Shown: positions 7,339 through 19,377, numbered from the stretch's first letter. The stretch is DNA of 49,977 bases from Ochrobactrum sp. Q0168 (GCF_016427605.1 NZ_JAELXQ010000024.1:1-49977), one strand, 5' to 3'. The notes: generated by a model not told the origin, from the letters alone. Numbers and translations are program-made.

Positions 7339-8472
7339 CTACACCGGGGCCAGCAGACCACGGGCTTTCAGGCGGGCGGCAGCGCCTTCACCGAAATGCC
7401 AGGCCTCTTCCAGATGCGGCTGGCCGGAGAAGATGAAATGATCAAACCCTGCCTTGTGGTAGGTCTCGACCAGGTCTGCCACCTGCTCATGGCTGCCGAC
7501 CAGCGCGGTTCCCGCACCACCGCGCACGAGACCGTAACCCGACCACACACCGGGATGGATTTGCAGTTCACGGGCTGATTTTGGCAGTCCATCCCGTTCG
7601 GCATGCAGCGCCGTCATATGGCTTTGGCCAACCGATTCCGATTTTGCTGCAAGGCTTTTGGCGTTTGCCACCTGATCAGGGGAAACCCAACCGAGTAGCT
7701 TGTCGGCGACCGCCCATGCCTCATCCTCAGTCTCGCGGGAAATCACATGCAGGCGAATACCAAATTTCAGGTCACGACCTTTGGCCGCCGCCTGTGCTAT
7801 CAGCTTCTTGATGTTCTCGGCTTCCAACTCAGGCTGGCGCCCCCAGACCAGATAAACATCGGAATGCGATGTGGCGACCTCGGTTGCCGCGCCACTTGCA
7901 CCACCAAAGAAGATCTGCGGCAGGCCGTAAGGGGCAGCATTGATACGCGCTTCGCGTATGTCGTAATGTTTGCCGTTGAAGGAAAACGGTTCTTTCGCGT
8001 TTTCGTCGGAGACGCCGCGCAGCACCTGAATGAATTCCGCAGTCCGCTCATAACGGGCGTCATGATCAAGGTGGTCGCCAAACCGTGCCTGTTCAAACCG
8101 ATCACCACCGGTCACCACGTTGAGCAGCAAACGACCCTGCGTCACCCGCTGAAAGGTGGCAGCCTGATGCGCAACAAGGGTTGGCGAAATCAGACCCGGA
8201 CGAAAGGCAACGAGAAATTTCAGCCGTTTTGTCTCGGCCGAAAGGGCGGCCGTGGCAATCCATGCGTCTTCGCACCATGTACCGGTTGGGGTCAGCACGG
8301 CGTGAAAGGGCTGCGCTTCGGCCGCGCGTGCGACCTCGCCAAGATAGGCGAGGGTAGGCGCACGGTAACCGCCGGCAAAATCGATCAGGTGGCTGTCATT
8401 GCCGGAACCGGTCAGGCCGCGACTGTCACCATTGGTTGGCAGATACCAGTGCAGATGAATTTTGCCACTCAT
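7339..8472 (-). CDS. SsuD-like FMNH2-dependent monooxygenase
   Basis: 377 residues, matching alkanesulfonate monooxygenase SsuD almost throughout: WYLPTNGDSRG at the N-terminus, LTPTGTWCEDAW, LKFLVAFRPGLISPT, NVVTGGD, GIRLHVISRETEDEAW and VRGGAGTALVG. SsuD-type enzymes use FMNH2 and oxygen to cleave C-S bonds of sulfonates, giving an aldehyde and sulfite. The start is ATG at 8472; upstream codons overlap the 3' end of the ABC ATPase gene and have no homology. It is the last gene of a five-gene operon with a complete dipeptide-type importer (62 bp after the ATPase gene), so its substrate is probably brought in by that importer. No flavin reductase gene (ssuE) is present in the window. Confidence 0.88.
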   Translation of the reverse strand: MSGKIHLHWYLPTNGDSRGLTGSGNDSHLIDFAGGYRAPTLAYLGEVARAAEAQPFHAVLTPTGTWCEDAWIATAALSAETKRLKFLVAFRPGLISPTLVAHQAATFQRVTQGRLLLNVVTGGDRFEQARFGDHLDHDARYERTAEFIQVLRGVSDENAKEPFSFNGKHYDIREARINAAPYGLPQIFFGGASGAATEVATSHSDVYLVWGRQPELEAENIKKLIAQAAAKGRDLKFGIRLHVISRETEDEAWAVADKLLGWVSPDQVANAKSLAAKSESVGQSHMTALHAERDGLPKSARELQIHPGVWSGYGLVRGGAGTALVGSHEQVADLVETYHKAGFDHFIFSGQPHLEEAWHFGEGAAARLKARGLLAPV

Positions 8473-8533
8473 GACCGGATCTCCGAAACGACGGATGAAG
8501 GCCGCTTCTGTCGTGAAGAAAAGCTGTTGTGTT

Positions 8534-10183
8534 TCATGCGAAGTCTCGTTGTGTGAAGGAAGGAACCCGGTGGACAGCCTCATCGCGCCGGCCAGGTACG
8601 GAGGCGATGAGGGTGCGGGCATAGTCTGATTTTGGTGCGCGAATAAGCGCATCGGCGGGGGCAACCTCGACAATCTGACCGCGTTGCATCACCGCAATCC
8701 GGTCGGCAATCGACACGGCGACCCTGATGTCATGGGTGATGAACAACATCGCTAGGCCAAAGTCCTTTTGCAGCTCGGTCAGTAGTGTCAGAACCTGCGT
8801 CTGCACCGAAACATCCAGTGCCGAAACCGGCTCATCGGCCACCAGTAATCTGGGCTGCAACATCAGCGCACGCGCCAGCGCGATACGCTGTCGTTGGCCG
8901 CCCGAGAAGGCGTGCGGTTTGCGGTCGGCGGCGCGCGCATCAATGCCCACCCGGCGCAAAAGCTCGTTCATGCGCGCCTCTGCCTCATCCCTACTGACGC
9001 CGAAATGCCGGGCAGCCTCGGTCAGGGTGCGACGTATGCTGTGACGCGGATTGAGAGAGGATTGTGGGTCCTGAAACACCATCTGCACCAGCGGGCGTCG
9101 CTCGCGGGTAAACAGGCCCTTGGCGTTTTCAATGTCATCTCCGGCAAAGCGGAAGGTGCCGGCATCCCGTTCAATCAGCCCAGTAATGACTTGACCGAGC
9201 GTTGATTTGCCCGAACCGCTTTCGCCGACCAAAGCAAGCGTTTCACCCTGCCGCAGCAGCAGGTCTACGCCACCAAGCGCTGCAACCGGTTCCCGTGTTT
9301 TGCTGAGCAGACGGCGGGAGGCGGCATGGGTTTTGCGGATGCCGTCAAGCTGCAGTAGAACGGCGCCATCGACCGGTGGGCGATGGCTGTTGTCAAAGTC
9401 AGGCACGGCTGCCAGCAAGCGGCGTGTATAGGGGTGCTGCGGCCCCGCCAGCAGATCAGGGGCGGTGCCAGTCTCAACGATTTCGCCGTTCTGCATAACC
9501 ACGATACGGTCGGCAATGTCGGCAACCACACCAAAGTCATGGGTGATAAACAGCACGGCAAGGCCGCGTTTTTCGCGCAGATCAAGGATCAGTTTGAGAA
9601 TTTCCGACTGGGTTGTGACATCCAGCGCGGTGGTCGGTTCATCGGCAATCAGCAGTTCCGGTTCGCAGGCAATGGCCATGGCAATCGCCACGCGCTGCCG
9701 CTGCCCGCCAGACAGTTCATGCGGATAGCGCTGGCCGATCGTGTCCGGCTCCGGCAGCTTCATGGCGGCAAACAGTGCAGCGATCTTGTCCTTAGGTGCA
9801 GGAAAACCGTGCGCCTCAAGCGTTTCCGTCACCTGCCGACCAACCGTCAACAGCGGGTTGAGTGCAGTCATCGGCTCTTGAAAAATATAGCCAATGCGCC
9901 TGCCACGCAGTCTGCGCAGCTGTACCTCATTGAGAGAGAGAATATCCTGTCCGTCAAAGGACAGAGCACCGCCGGTAACCTTCAATGTGTTGCCTGGCAG
10001 CAGACCGGCAATGGCTGAGGCAAGCACTGATTTGCCGGAACCGCTTTCGCCGACGATGCACAGCACCTCGCCGCGTTTGATCGACACCGTGGCGTTGGAC
10101 ACAGCAAGAGATCGATCAGCCCCTTTGGGAAGGGCAATGTCGAGCCTGTCTATGGCAACAAGTGGGGTGCATTTCTGGCTCAT
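8534..10183 (-). CDS. Dipeptide-type ABC transporter, fused double ATPase
   Basis: 549 residues containing two complete nucleotide-binding domains, like DppD and DppF in one chain. The first has Walker [12 protein letters not shown] (about 48-58) and signature [12 protein letters not shown]; the second has [11 protein letters not shown] and [12 protein letters not shown]. Each has a DEP Walker B and an H-loop (FITHD). The oligopeptide/dipeptide C-terminal motif ([12 protein letters not shown]) follows the first domain. It powers import by the permease pair encoded just upstream. ATGA overlaps join it to the permease gene. Confidence 0.92.
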   Translation of the reverse strand: MSQKCTPLVAIDRLDIALPKGADRSLAVSNATVSIKRGEVLCIVGESGSGKSVLASAIAGLLPGNTLKVTGGALSFDGQDILSLNEVQLRRLRGRRIGYIFQEPMTALNPLLTVGRQVTETLEAHGFPAPKDKIAALFAAMKLPEPDTIGQRYPHELSGGQRQRVAIAMAIACEPELLIADEPTTALDVTTQSEILKLILDLREKRGLAVLFITHDFGVVADIADRIVVMQNGEIVETGTAPDLLAGPQHPYTRRLLAAVPDFDNSHRPPVDGAVLLQLDGIRKTHAASRRLLSKTREPVAALGGVDLLLRQGETLALVGESGSGKSTLGQVITGLIERDAGTFRFAGDDIENAKGLFTRERRPLVQMVFQDPQSSLNPRHSIRRTLTEAARHFGVSRDEAEARMNELLRRVGIDARAADRKPHAFSGGQRQRIALARALMLQPRLLVADEPVSALDVSVQTQVLTLLTELQKDFGLAMLFITHDIRVAVSIADRIAVMQRGQIVEVAPADALIRAPKSDYARTLIASVPGRRDEAVHRVPSFTQRDFA

Positions 10184-11019
10184 GGCTGATGCCTCCCGGC
10201 ATGTTTGGGGTCCAGCCAGCGTTCCAGCCCATCACCAACCAGATTGAAGGCGAGCACAGTCAAGAAAATTGCCAGCCCCGGCAGGGTCGACAGCCACCAG
10301 TTGACGCTGAACGAGGTTCTGCCGGACGCGAGCAGGAACCCCCAGGACACGGAGTCGCGACTGCCAAGGCCAAGAAAGCTGATGCCGGATTCAATCATCA
10401 CAGCACCCGCAATCAGCAGCGAGGCCTGCACCACCACCTGCGGCAGCACATTGGGCAACACATGCAAAAGGGCAATGCGCAGATGCGACAGGCCACTGAT
10501 CCGCGCAGCGCGCACCCAGTCGAGACGCCGCAGCGACAGCACTTCGGCCCGCACGATCCGCACGATGGGCGGCCATGAGATCAAAGCGATTGCAAACACG
10601 ACGGTCCAGCGGGTGGGCGAGAGAATGGCAACGATCATGATCGTCAGCAGGAAACCGGGGATTGTCTGGAAAAACTCGGTGATGCGAATGATCAACTCGT
10701 CAACGATCTCGCCAAAGTAACCGGCCAGCAGCCCGAGCACGACACCGAGGCTGACGGCAAAGGCAACGACACTGACGGCTACCGCCAGCGTTGCCCGGCT
10801 GCCGTGCACGAGACCGGCGGTCAGGTCACGCCCCAGCATATCGGTACCAGCGGGAAAGCCAGGCGAGAGGGGCGGCAGGTTTGGCCGCGCCACCATACGC
10901 CATGGATCGCCGGGATAGATCAGATCGGCAAAGATCACCAGAATTGCCAGTGCGACCAGCACCGCAAATCCAAAGATCACAGGTGGTCGGAGCAGGGGAT
11001 GGTTTGGCCAGCTGATCAT
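10180..11019 (-). CDS. Dipeptide-type ABC permease (DppC-like)
   Basis: 279 residues with about six membrane segments. It shows the DppC hallmarks: GTDMLGRDLTAGLVHGSR after the first helix, and the EAA loop ISGLSHLRIALLHVLPN that contacts the ATPase. It pairs with the DppB-like protein encoded immediately upstream; both overlaps are the 4-bp ATGA type, indicating tight translational coupling. Confidence 0.92.
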   Translation of the reverse strand: MISWPNHPLLRPPVIFGFAVLVALAILVIFADLIYPGDPWRMVARPNLPPLSPGFPAGTDMLGRDLTAGLVHGSRATLAVAVSVVAFAVSLGVVLGLLAGYFGEIVDELIIRITEFFQTIPGFLLTIMIVAILSPTRWTVVFAIALISWPPIVRIVRAEVLSLRRLDWVRAARISGLSHLRIALLHVLPNVLPQVVVQASLLIAGAVMIESGISFLGLGSRDSVSWGFLLASGRTSFSVNWWLSTLPGLAIFLTVLAFNLVGDGLERWLDPKHAGRHQP

Positions 11020-12041
11020 ACCGTTCCCTCCCGCTCAAGGCGCGGATCGATCAGCCGATAGGCGGCATCAGCAATAAGATTGGCAAGGATCACCCCGAAG
11101 GACGAAACGATGAACACGGCAAGAAGCACATTATAGTCACGGGTGGTCAGCGCGTTGAACGCCAACCTGCCAATGCCCGGCCAGGCAAACACCGTCTCGA
11201 CAAGTATCGAACCGCCAATCAACTGGCCGGCCTGCAAGGCGGCAATGGTGATGGTCGGCAACAGGGCATTGCGCAGCAGATGGTCGCGCCAGATCCGCCA
11301 AGGCGACAGGCCCTTGGCGCGCGCCGTGCGAATGAAATCCATGCCGGACACCTGAAGAATCGCGGTGCGCGATACCCTTGCATGGATCGACATATGGAAA
11401 AGCCCAAGCGTCAGCACCGGCAGCGCCATATGGGCCAGACGGTTGACAAAGGCCGGCCACCCGCCTTGCGAGGCGATGGAGGCTGTTTCCATACCATAGG
11501 AGGGCAACCAGCCGAGTTTGACGGCAAAGATGATGATAAAGACGAGGCCAACCCAGAACATCGGCATGGCAAAAAATGCCACCGAAATGGTGGTGATGAT
11601 GCCATCCAGTGCTGAACCCGGCTTTCGGGCTGCAAGCGCACCCAGCGTCACGCCGAGAACGATCGAGAACAGAAAACCGCTGATCGTCAGCACAAGTGTT
11701 GCCGGAACCTTCTCCAGCACAATGTCGATCACCGGCCGCTGGTCGCGGTAGGACAGTCCAAAATCGAAGGTCGCGACGCTCTGCAGATATCTCCACATTT
11801 GCAGATAGACCGACCCATCGAGCCCGAGATGGCGGCGCAGGTCTTCGACAAAGGCGGGGTCACTGCCGCCCTGATCTCCGGCCAGAATAAGCGCCGGATC
11901 ACCCGGCGCCAGACGCAGCAGCAGGAAACTGCCAACGACCACAAAAAGCAGGGTCAGCAGAGCCTTGGAAAGCCGCAACCCAATCGCATAGACGGTTACC
12001 GCAGCCCGGCCCCCCTGCGTCGTGTTTTGCCTCGCTGCCAT
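11016..12041 (-). CDS. Dipeptide-type ABC permease (DppB-like)
   Basis: 341 residues from the ATG at 12041 (a GTG one codon earlier is possible). It has the DppB features: an N-terminal helix followed by a long periplasmic loop with GDPA and the DFGLSYRDQRPV segment, then five helices, with the EAA loop RTARAKGLSPWRIWRDHLL. It forms the membrane channel with the DppC-like subunit. The start overlaps the stop of the binding-protein gene. Confidence 0.92.
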   Translation of the reverse strand: MAARQNTTQGGRAAVTVYAIGLRLSKALLTLLFVVVGSFLLLRLAPGDPALILAGDQGGSDPAFVEDLRRHLGLDGSVYLQMWRYLQSVATFDFGLSYRDQRPVIDIVLEKVPATLVLTISGFLFSIVLGVTLGALAARKPGSALDGIITTISVAFFAMPMFWVGLVFIIIFAVKLGWLPSYGMETASIASQGGWPAFVNRLAHMALPVLTLGLFHMSIHARVSRTAILQVSGMDFIRTARAKGLSPWRIWRDHLLRNALLPTITIAALQAGQLIGGSILVETVFAWPGIGRLAFNALTTRDYNVLLAVFIVSSFGVILANLIADAAYRLIDPRLEREGTV

Positions 12042-13630
12042 CACTTCTTCAGCCAGACATTCGCAAAATTGTCATCGGTGCCGAGCGCCGTGGTGATCAG
12101 GTCCTGAACCTTGTCGCGGTAGAGCGTCGGAAAGACGATGTCGTGGGTCCATACCATCGGCATTTCATGCGACAGGATTTTCTGAACCCGGGAATAGATC
12201 TGCTTGCGCTTGGCATCGTCCTGCTCATGCGCACCCTGATCGAGCAGGGCATCCACCTCCGGGTTGGAATACCCGTTGATGTTGCCGCCGGTGCTGCCGG
12301 CATTGTCGCCCTTGACAGTCGTGTAACCGTAGGAAATGCCAATGCCCGGATCGGCCGTGGTGTAAACGAAGTTCTGGGCAATATCATAATCGAAGGTGGT
12401 AAGGCGTTTGAACCAGCCGGCAACGTCAACTGACTGGATTTCAACCTTGATACCAACCGCACCCAGCGCCTCACGCAAATATTCCGCCTGTCGCGACCAC
12501 AATTCACCATAGGGCAGAGGCACCAGCTTCAGCGTGAAACGTGTGCCATCGCCACCCACCTTGTAACCGACCTCGTCCAGCAGGGCTGCGGCCTTTTCCG
12601 GATCATAGGGGTAAGTCGTCTCGACGCTTGCATCCTTGTAAGCCGACAGGCTGGAGAAAGGGCCGTTGATCGGTTTGCCATAACCAGCAAAGATCGTGTT
12701 GATAATGAAGTCGCGGTCAATCGCCTGGGTGATGGCCTGACGGACCTTCCGGTTAGCGAGAACCGGATTGCGGTTGTTGATATGCACATAACCGATCGGC
12801 TGCAGGAACTCCCAACCACCTTCATTGACCGCAACACCCTCAAGTGCAGAAAGGCGCGGAATGTCGAAATTCTCGACATCGCCGGAGCGCAGCACGTCGA
12901 CCTGTCCAGTTTCGAAGGCAATCGAGCGGGAGTTCGCATCCGGCACGATCTGGAAATCAATTTCATCGAGATAGGGTTTGCCCGCATCCCAATATTTGTC
13001 GTTACGAACCAGACGGATGATGCTGCCCTTTTTCCACTCCGAGAACTTGAACGGGCCGGTGCCGATAAATTCCGAATTGGCAGGTGCGGCGCGCAGATCG
13101 GTTACGCCGACATATTTATGGGCGGGGACGATCGCCACATTGAGCGACCACAGGAAGGCCGGGTAGGGCGCCTTCAGCGTAAAGACAACGGTCAGATCAT
13201 CAGGCGTTTCGATGTGGTCGATCTGCGCGCTGAGGTCTTTTGAACGTGCGTGCTGGATCGGCAGGAAGTCGCCGATGCTGAAGGCAACATCCTTTGACGT
13301 GAAAGGCTCGCCATCATGCCAGGTAACGCCGGGGCGCAGCTTGAACGTATAGGTCTTGCCATCGGCGGAAATCTCCCAGCTTTCCGCCAGCCGCGGAATA
13401 GGTTTGATGTCCCTGGCGGAATAACCAAGCAGCGAATCGTAGATCTTGTTGCCAACAAAGGTCGCCGGACCCAAGCGGTTGATGCCGGGATTGAGCGAGA
13501 TGGGCTCCGGCTGGACAATCAGGTTCAGTGTACCCCCGGTCTCTGCCGAAAAAGCCGTGGACGCGAAGGCCAAGCCGACAATCGCTCCAGTTAATCCAAG
13601 CGCAAATGATCTCCAGTCGCGAGCAAACAT
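12041..13630 (-). CDS. Family 5 ABC substrate-binding protein (left operon)
   Basis: 529 residues with a Sec signal peptide (about 29 residues; hydrophobic LGLTGAIVGLAFASTAFS, cut near AETGG). It is a class C extracellular solute-binding protein as used by peptide, nickel and related importers: GTLNLIVQPEPISLNPG, LAESWEISADGKTYTFKLR and GTGPFKFSEWKKG are family signatures. It captures the substrate for the two permeases and double ATPase encoded downstream. The SsuD-like enzyme in the operon suggests a sulfur-containing or similarly oxidisable ligand rather than a dipeptide. An RBS, GAGGATC, lies 7 bp before the ATG. First gene of the operon, facing a divergent second importer operon. Confidence 0.9.
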   Translation of the reverse strand: MFARDWRSFALGLTGAIVGLAFASTAFSAETGGTLNLIVQPEPISLNPGINRLGPATFVGNKIYDSLLGYSARDIKPIPRLAESWEISADGKTYTFKLRPGVTWHDGEPFTSKDVAFSIGDFLPIQHARSKDLSAQIDHIETPDDLTVVFTLKAPYPAFLWSLNVAIVPAHKYVGVTDLRAAPANSEFIGTGPFKFSEWKKGSIIRLVRNDKYWDAGKPYLDEIDFQIVPDANSRSIAFETGQVDVLRSGDVENFDIPRLSALEGVAVNEGGWEFLQPIGYVHINNRNPVLANRKVRQAITQAIDRDFIINTIFAGYGKPINGPFSSLSAYKDASVETTYPYDPEKAAALLDEVGYKVGGDGTRFTLKLVPLPYGELWSRQAEYLREALGAVGIKVEIQSVDVAGWFKRLTTFDYDIAQNFVYTTADPGIGISYGYTTVKGDNAGSTGGNINGYSNPEVDALLDQGAHEQDDAKRKQIYSRVQKILSHEMPMVWTHDIVFPTLYRDKVQDLITTALGTDDNFANVWLKK

Positions 13631-13645
13631 CTCTTGATCCTCAAT

Positions 13646-13662
13646 TCTATAGTTTTAGTAGA
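13646..13662. promoter_or_regulatory. Palindromic site A (left operon)
   Basis: TCTATAGTTTTAGTAGA, 16 bp upstream of the left operon's start codon. It shares TCTA-N9-TAGA and 12 of 17 positions with site B on the other side (13 of 17 when read on the opposite strand). Candidate operator. Confidence 0.45.
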
Positions 13663-13891
13663 TATGATCGAAAAAGGGATCAAAGGTGCGCTGCTTCTGT
13701 TCTAAATTTGGGCCGAAAAATGAAATTCTTCTATCGTTAAGTGGTGAAGGCATGATTGTGCAGCGCCGCTTGTGAGCAAGAGCGAATAAAAGTTAGCGGA
13801 AGCGTATTCCCCATACGGTGTGTGAGGCGGACAGATATTTTCCCGAACGCGCGGAGTTTGGAACTTTGCGACACTCGCAGAATTTTCGAAA

Positions 13892-13908
13892 TCTATAAAT
13901 ATTATAGA
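13892..13908. promoter_or_regulatory. Palindromic site B (right operon)
   Basis: TCTATAAATATTATAGA is a perfect palindrome with 7-bp arms around ATA, 23 bp before the start codon of the right operon. It resembles site A. It could also contribute a -10-like element (TATAAA/TATTAT). Confidence 0.5.
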
Positions 13909-13931
13909 CATTATCAATTAAGGTTGTTCCA

Positions 13932-15689
13932 ATGAAATCTTATTCTCACTGCTCAGCACTGGGACGTGTTGCATCGAGCCTTGCCATTATCGTTTCGCTT
14001 GGGGGAGAGGCGCTGGCAGGTGAGCCGCATTATGGCGGTACGCTGCGCATTGCTTCCCTGCAGGCGGATCTCGATGCCTTTGATCCGCTAACAGGTTACA
14101 GCACCGATTCCTGGGAGATCCTGCGGGCAGTCACCCGCCAGCTGGTCACCTATCCTGGCGCATTCACCGATATCAAGGACGATACCAAGCTGGTGCCTGA
14201 CCTTGCCAAGTCCTGGGACGTGTCGGATGAAGGCAAGACCTACACCTTTCATCTGAAAGACGATGTGTTCTTTTCCGGCCCCATCGACCGCAAGATCGTA
14301 GCAGGCGATTTTGTTTATAACATCAAGCGCTTCTGCGATCCGAACAAGCAGGTCGCTGCCATCAACTACTTCAATCTGGCGATCTCCGGCTTCAAGGCCT
14401 ATTGTGAGGAGTTTGCCAAGGTTCCACCAGGTGATCTTGCCGCAACCAAGGCATTCATCGATTCCCACGAAATCTCTGGCGTCAGCGCCCCTGATGACAA
14501 GACACTCGTGATCAGGTCGGATTCAAAAAACTACGACTTCCTCAACATTCTCTCGATGAACTTCGTGTCGCCGCTGCCGCCGGAAGTCGCGTCGAAATAT
14601 TTCCCTGACTCTGCGGAGTTCCGCAAGAACTTCCCCTCCAGCGGTCCTTATTACGTGGATAGCTATCAGGATGGCCAGAAGCTGGTGCTGAAAAAGGCCA
14701 AGAGCTTCAAGGCCGAAAGCGACGAAGCCCGCAAAGCCTATGTCGATGAGATCATCGTTGATTTTACCGCCAACAGCGAAGACAGCATCGTCCAGAAGAT
14801 CGAAGCGGGTGAGGCGGATCTGTCGCTTTATCTCGACACACCGCCAAGAACCGCAATCAGACGTTTCCAGACCCAGAAGGCGGAACAGCTGCATTCGTCC
14901 AACAGTGGTGCGGCCAACTTCATCACCTTCAACGCTCGCCCGGAAGCCCAGAGCGACGGCGCCAACGCGCTGAGAAAACTGGAAGTGCGCCAGGCTCTGA
15001 CCTATGCCGTCAACCGCGCCCATCTGGTGCAGGTACAGGGTGGCCCGATTGCCGCCGTGCCGCTGACGCAGATCATCACCTCGACCATTCTCGGTCACGA
15101 GGCGTTTGATCCGTACCCGACCGAAGGCAACAAGGGTGACGCGGCGAAGGCCAAGGAGTTGTTGGCAAAGGCCGGTTACCCCAATGGCGTGAAGTTTGAT
15201 GCCATCTACCGCACGACCGCCCAGTTTGAGGCAATTGCCGTTGCGGTGAAGGAAGATGTCGCTGCCGCCGGTATCGAGCTTAACCTGATCCCGGTTCCGC
15301 CAACCCAGTGGTATGCCTTCATTCAAGACGCCAAGAGCAGATGGGATATTTCGCTTGGTGGACAGTTCGCGCCAGACTGGCAGGGGCCAAGCACCCGCAT
15401 GCTTCTGGGAGGCTGGCTCAACTCGGATGCTGCACCTTGCGGTACCGGCAATGTTAACTCGATTTGCTATAGCAATGCCGAGCTGAACAAGCTGGCCGCT
15501 GAGGCATTCCCTTCGGATGACCCCGGTCCGATCTGGGCCAAGGCTGACAAGATCGTCTCTGCCGACATTCCGTGGATCCCGCTGTTTGAAAAGCGCAAGA
15601 TCGCCATCACCTCAGACCGCATTACCCATTGGGCATGGTCTTCGCTGGCGGTTCAGGCCGATATCACCAACATCGCAGTGAAGAAATAA
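13932..15689 (+). CDS. Family 5 ABC substrate-binding protein (right operon)
   Basis: 585 residues with a signal peptide of about 29 residues (SSLAIIVSLGGEALAGEP). Family 5 signatures are present: HYGGTLRIASLQADLDAFDP, LAKSWDVSDEGKTYTFHLK and a GPYYVDSYQDGQ segment. The protein is longer than the left-operon binding protein and only distantly like it, so the two probably bind different ligands. A C-terminal Cys pair (around APCGTGNVNSICYSN) suggests a disulfide, a feature of a subset of this family. AAGG lies 8 bp before the ATG. First gene of a seven-gene operon that ends in flavin-dependent enzymes. Confidence 0.9.
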   Translation: MKSYSHCSALGRVASSLAIIVSLGGEALAGEPHYGGTLRIASLQADLDAFDPLTGYSTDSWEILRAVTRQLVTYPGAFTDIKDDTKLVPDLAKSWDVSDEGKTYTFHLKDDVFFSGPIDRKIVAGDFVYNIKRFCDPNKQVAAINYFNLAISGFKAYCEEFAKVPPGDLAATKAFIDSHEISGVSAPDDKTLVIRSDSKNYDFLNILSMNFVSPLPPEVASKYFPDSAEFRKNFPSSGPYYVDSYQDGQKLVLKKAKSFKAESDEARKAYVDEIIVDFTANSEDSIVQKIEAGEADLSLYLDTPPRTAIRRFQTQKAEQLHSSNSGAANFITFNARPEAQSDGANALRKLEVRQALTYAVNRAHLVQVQGGPIAAVPLTQIITSTILGHEAFDPYPTEGNKGDAAKAKELLAKAGYPNGVKFDAIYRTTAQFEAIAVAVKEDVAAAGIELNLIPVPPTQWYAFIQDAKSRWDISLGGQFAPDWQGPSTRMLLGGWLNSDAAPCGTGNVNSICYSNAELNKLAAEAFPSDDPGPIWAKADKIVSADIPWIPLFEKRKIAITSDRITHWAWSSLAVQADITNIAVKK

Positions 15690-15694
15690 GTCCG

Positions 15695-17297
<1,603 letters not shown>

Positions 17298-17308
<11 letters not shown>

Positions 17309-18230
17309 GATCATCGAGGACGCACCGCGCCGTCACTGGTTGCCGGAGTTTGTCGGCATCTTGTGGCGTGAGCGAAGCGTGCGGGTTGGCGCCATCATCG
17401 TTTTTGCAGTGCTGGTTGCAGCGGCCTTGGCGCCACTGGCTGCCTATCTGACCGGGCATGGCCCGACGGACCTGTTTCCGGATGTGGCGCTGGATGAAAT
17501 GGGCCTGCCGGTTGGCCCATCCTGGGCCTTTCCGCTGGGCGCTGATGGAAATGGCCGCGATGTGTTCGTGCGCACACTGTACGGCGCGCAGATTTCACTG
17601 CTGGTCGGTATTCCCGCGACCACGGCTGCGATGATCATCGGCACGTTGATTGGCATGATCAGCGGTTTTCTGGCGGGCCGGGTCGATCGGATCGTCAGTC
17701 AGGCAATCGATGTTGCCATGTCGTTTCCCTTCGTCGTCACTGCACTCAGCCTGTTGTCATTGAACAGGGGCGAGCAGGGCATGCCGTTGATTTCGCCTGT
17801 CGTTGTGGTCATTTTGGTGATTACGCTGTTTTCGTGGACCTACTTTGCCCGCCTGACGCGCGGCATGGTGCGGGAACTGCGCTCAAGTCCGATGATCGAG
17901 GCATCGCTGGTGACGGGCGCTTCAAAATCCCGCATCATCTGTCTCGATATCCTGCCCAATATCCTGCCGACCCTGCTGGTATACTGGGCGGTGCAACTTC
18001 CGGCCAACATAGTGGCGGAGGCCACCTTGTCCTTCCTCGGTGTGGGCATTCAGGCACCGGTACCAAGCTGGGGCAACATGATTGCCGAAGCCCAGCGCAC
18101 CTCGCTTTATCAGGACCAGCCTTGGTTTTTGGCCGGACCCGCTCTTGCGCTTTTTCTCACCGTGGTCGGCTTCAACACCCTGAGTTCCGGTTTGCGAACC
18201 GTGCTCGATCCGCATCAGAGGCGTTTGTAA
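17298..18230 (+). CDS. Dipeptide-type ABC permease (DppC-like, right operon)
   Basis: 310 residues. It has an N-terminal cytosolic segment and helix, then the conserved PLGADGNGRDVFVRTLYGAQ region and further membrane helices. The EAA loop reads LVTGASKSRIICLDILPN. It overlaps the ATPase gene by 11 bp. Its partner is the next gene, three bases downstream. Confidence 0.9.
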
Positions 18231-18233
18231 TCC

Positions 18234-19214
18234 ATGACCAGAAACTTCATTTCAACCGTGTTTCGGTCCGCGTCGACACTCGTCATCGTACTGATCCTGT
18301 CTTTCTTCATCACTCGCATTGCCTATCGTAATCCTGCGGCCATGCTGGCGCCACGCAACGCCACGCAGGAAACCATTGACGGTGTGGCGCGGGCCTTGCG
18401 CCTTAACGAGCCATGGTACGATCAGCTGTGGTATTACCTGTTTCGTGGTCCTGACATTCAAGGCGCGCCGATGGGCTTGATGCACTGGCCACCGGCGCTT
18501 GGATTTTCGTTTCGCAAGCAGGCGCCAGTCACCGATCTCATTCTGGCAAAGGCCCCGGTGACCATTTCGCTGGCACTTGGCGCACTGGTCATCTGGATGG
18601 CGATCTCCATCATTTCTGGCGTTGTTGCCGCCCGGTGGCATGGCCGTTTCATTGATCATGTATTGGCGCTTTTTGCCTATGTCGGCCTGTCGATCCCGAC
18701 ATTCCTCAGCGGCATTCTGATTTCCTATTTTTTCTTTTATCAACTGACCAACCATGGTTACAGCTGGTTTCCGAGCAGCGGTTATGTGCCCCTGACGGAG
18801 AACCCGCTGGAATGGGCGCGCCATCTGGCTTTGCCCTGGGCAACGCTGGCCATTGCTGAAATCGGCATTTTCCAGCGCATCGTCAGGGCAGGCATGCTCG
18901 ATGTTCTGGGCCAGGATTATATCCGCACCGCCCGCGCCAAGGGGCTCGGCGAAAGCCGCATCTACCTGTCTCACGCCTTAAAGGCGGCCCTCAATCCCAT
19001 CATCACGCTGGGTGGGCTTGAGCTTGCCGTGATCATGGGCGGCGCAATCGTCACGGAAACGATCTTCGGTCTCGATGGTATTGGCCGCATGGCGATTACC
19101 GCCGCACTGGACGGCGATTTCCCGCTGGTCATCGGCACGACTATCTTTGCCGCATCCGTTTTTGTGGTCTGCACCCTGATCGTTGATTTGGTCGCGCAAT
19201 GGCGTGACCCGTAG
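18234..19214 (+). CDS. Dipeptide-type ABC permease (DppB-like, right operon)
   Basis: 326 residues with six predicted membrane segments and the EAA loop RTARAKGLGESRIYLSHALK. The periplasmic loop after helix 1 is unusual in carrying YLFRGPDIQGAPMGLMHWPP before the DppB-like LGFSFRKQAPVTDLI segment. Gene order DppC then DppB is the reverse of the left operon. A 163-bp gap without a clear terminator separates it from the next gene. Confidence 0.9.
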   Translation: MTRNFISTVFRSASTLVIVLILSFFITRIAYRNPAAMLAPRNATQETIDGVARALRLNEPWYDQLWYYLFRGPDIQGAPMGLMHWPPALGFSFRKQAPVTDLILAKAPVTISLALGALVIWMAISIISGVVAARWHGRFIDHVLALFAYVGLSIPTFLSGILISYFFFYQLTNHGYSWFPSSGYVPLTENPLEWARHLALPWATLAIAEIGIFQRIVRAGMLDVLGQDYIRTARAKGLGESRIYLSHALKAALNPIITLGGLELAVIMGGAIVTETIFGLDGIGRMAITAALDGDFPLVIGTTIFAASVFVVCTLIVDLVAQWRDP

Positions 19215-19377
19215 TGATCCGACGTGACCCGGCCAATCCTGTCCGATGCGCTGATGCCGGCGCTTAACCCTTCAAACCCGACAATCCTGCAGATGGCCTT
19301 CAAGGCTCGTCGCCAACACAATAGACATTCGCGCCCGCATCTTTTGCTGATGCTGGTCCACTATGAAGGAGAATGAC

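Larger units (their letters stand above)
13631..13931. promoter_or_regulatory. Shared control region of the two divergent operons
   Basis: 301 bp, AT-rich near both gene starts, with no coding content. It contains two similar 17-bp palindromes (13646-13662 and 13892-13908) close to the two start codons, plus a smaller inverted repeat TGATC-N8-GATCA (13665-13682). The arrangement suggests one regulator acts on both operons. No regulator gene lies adjacent. Confidence 0.55.
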
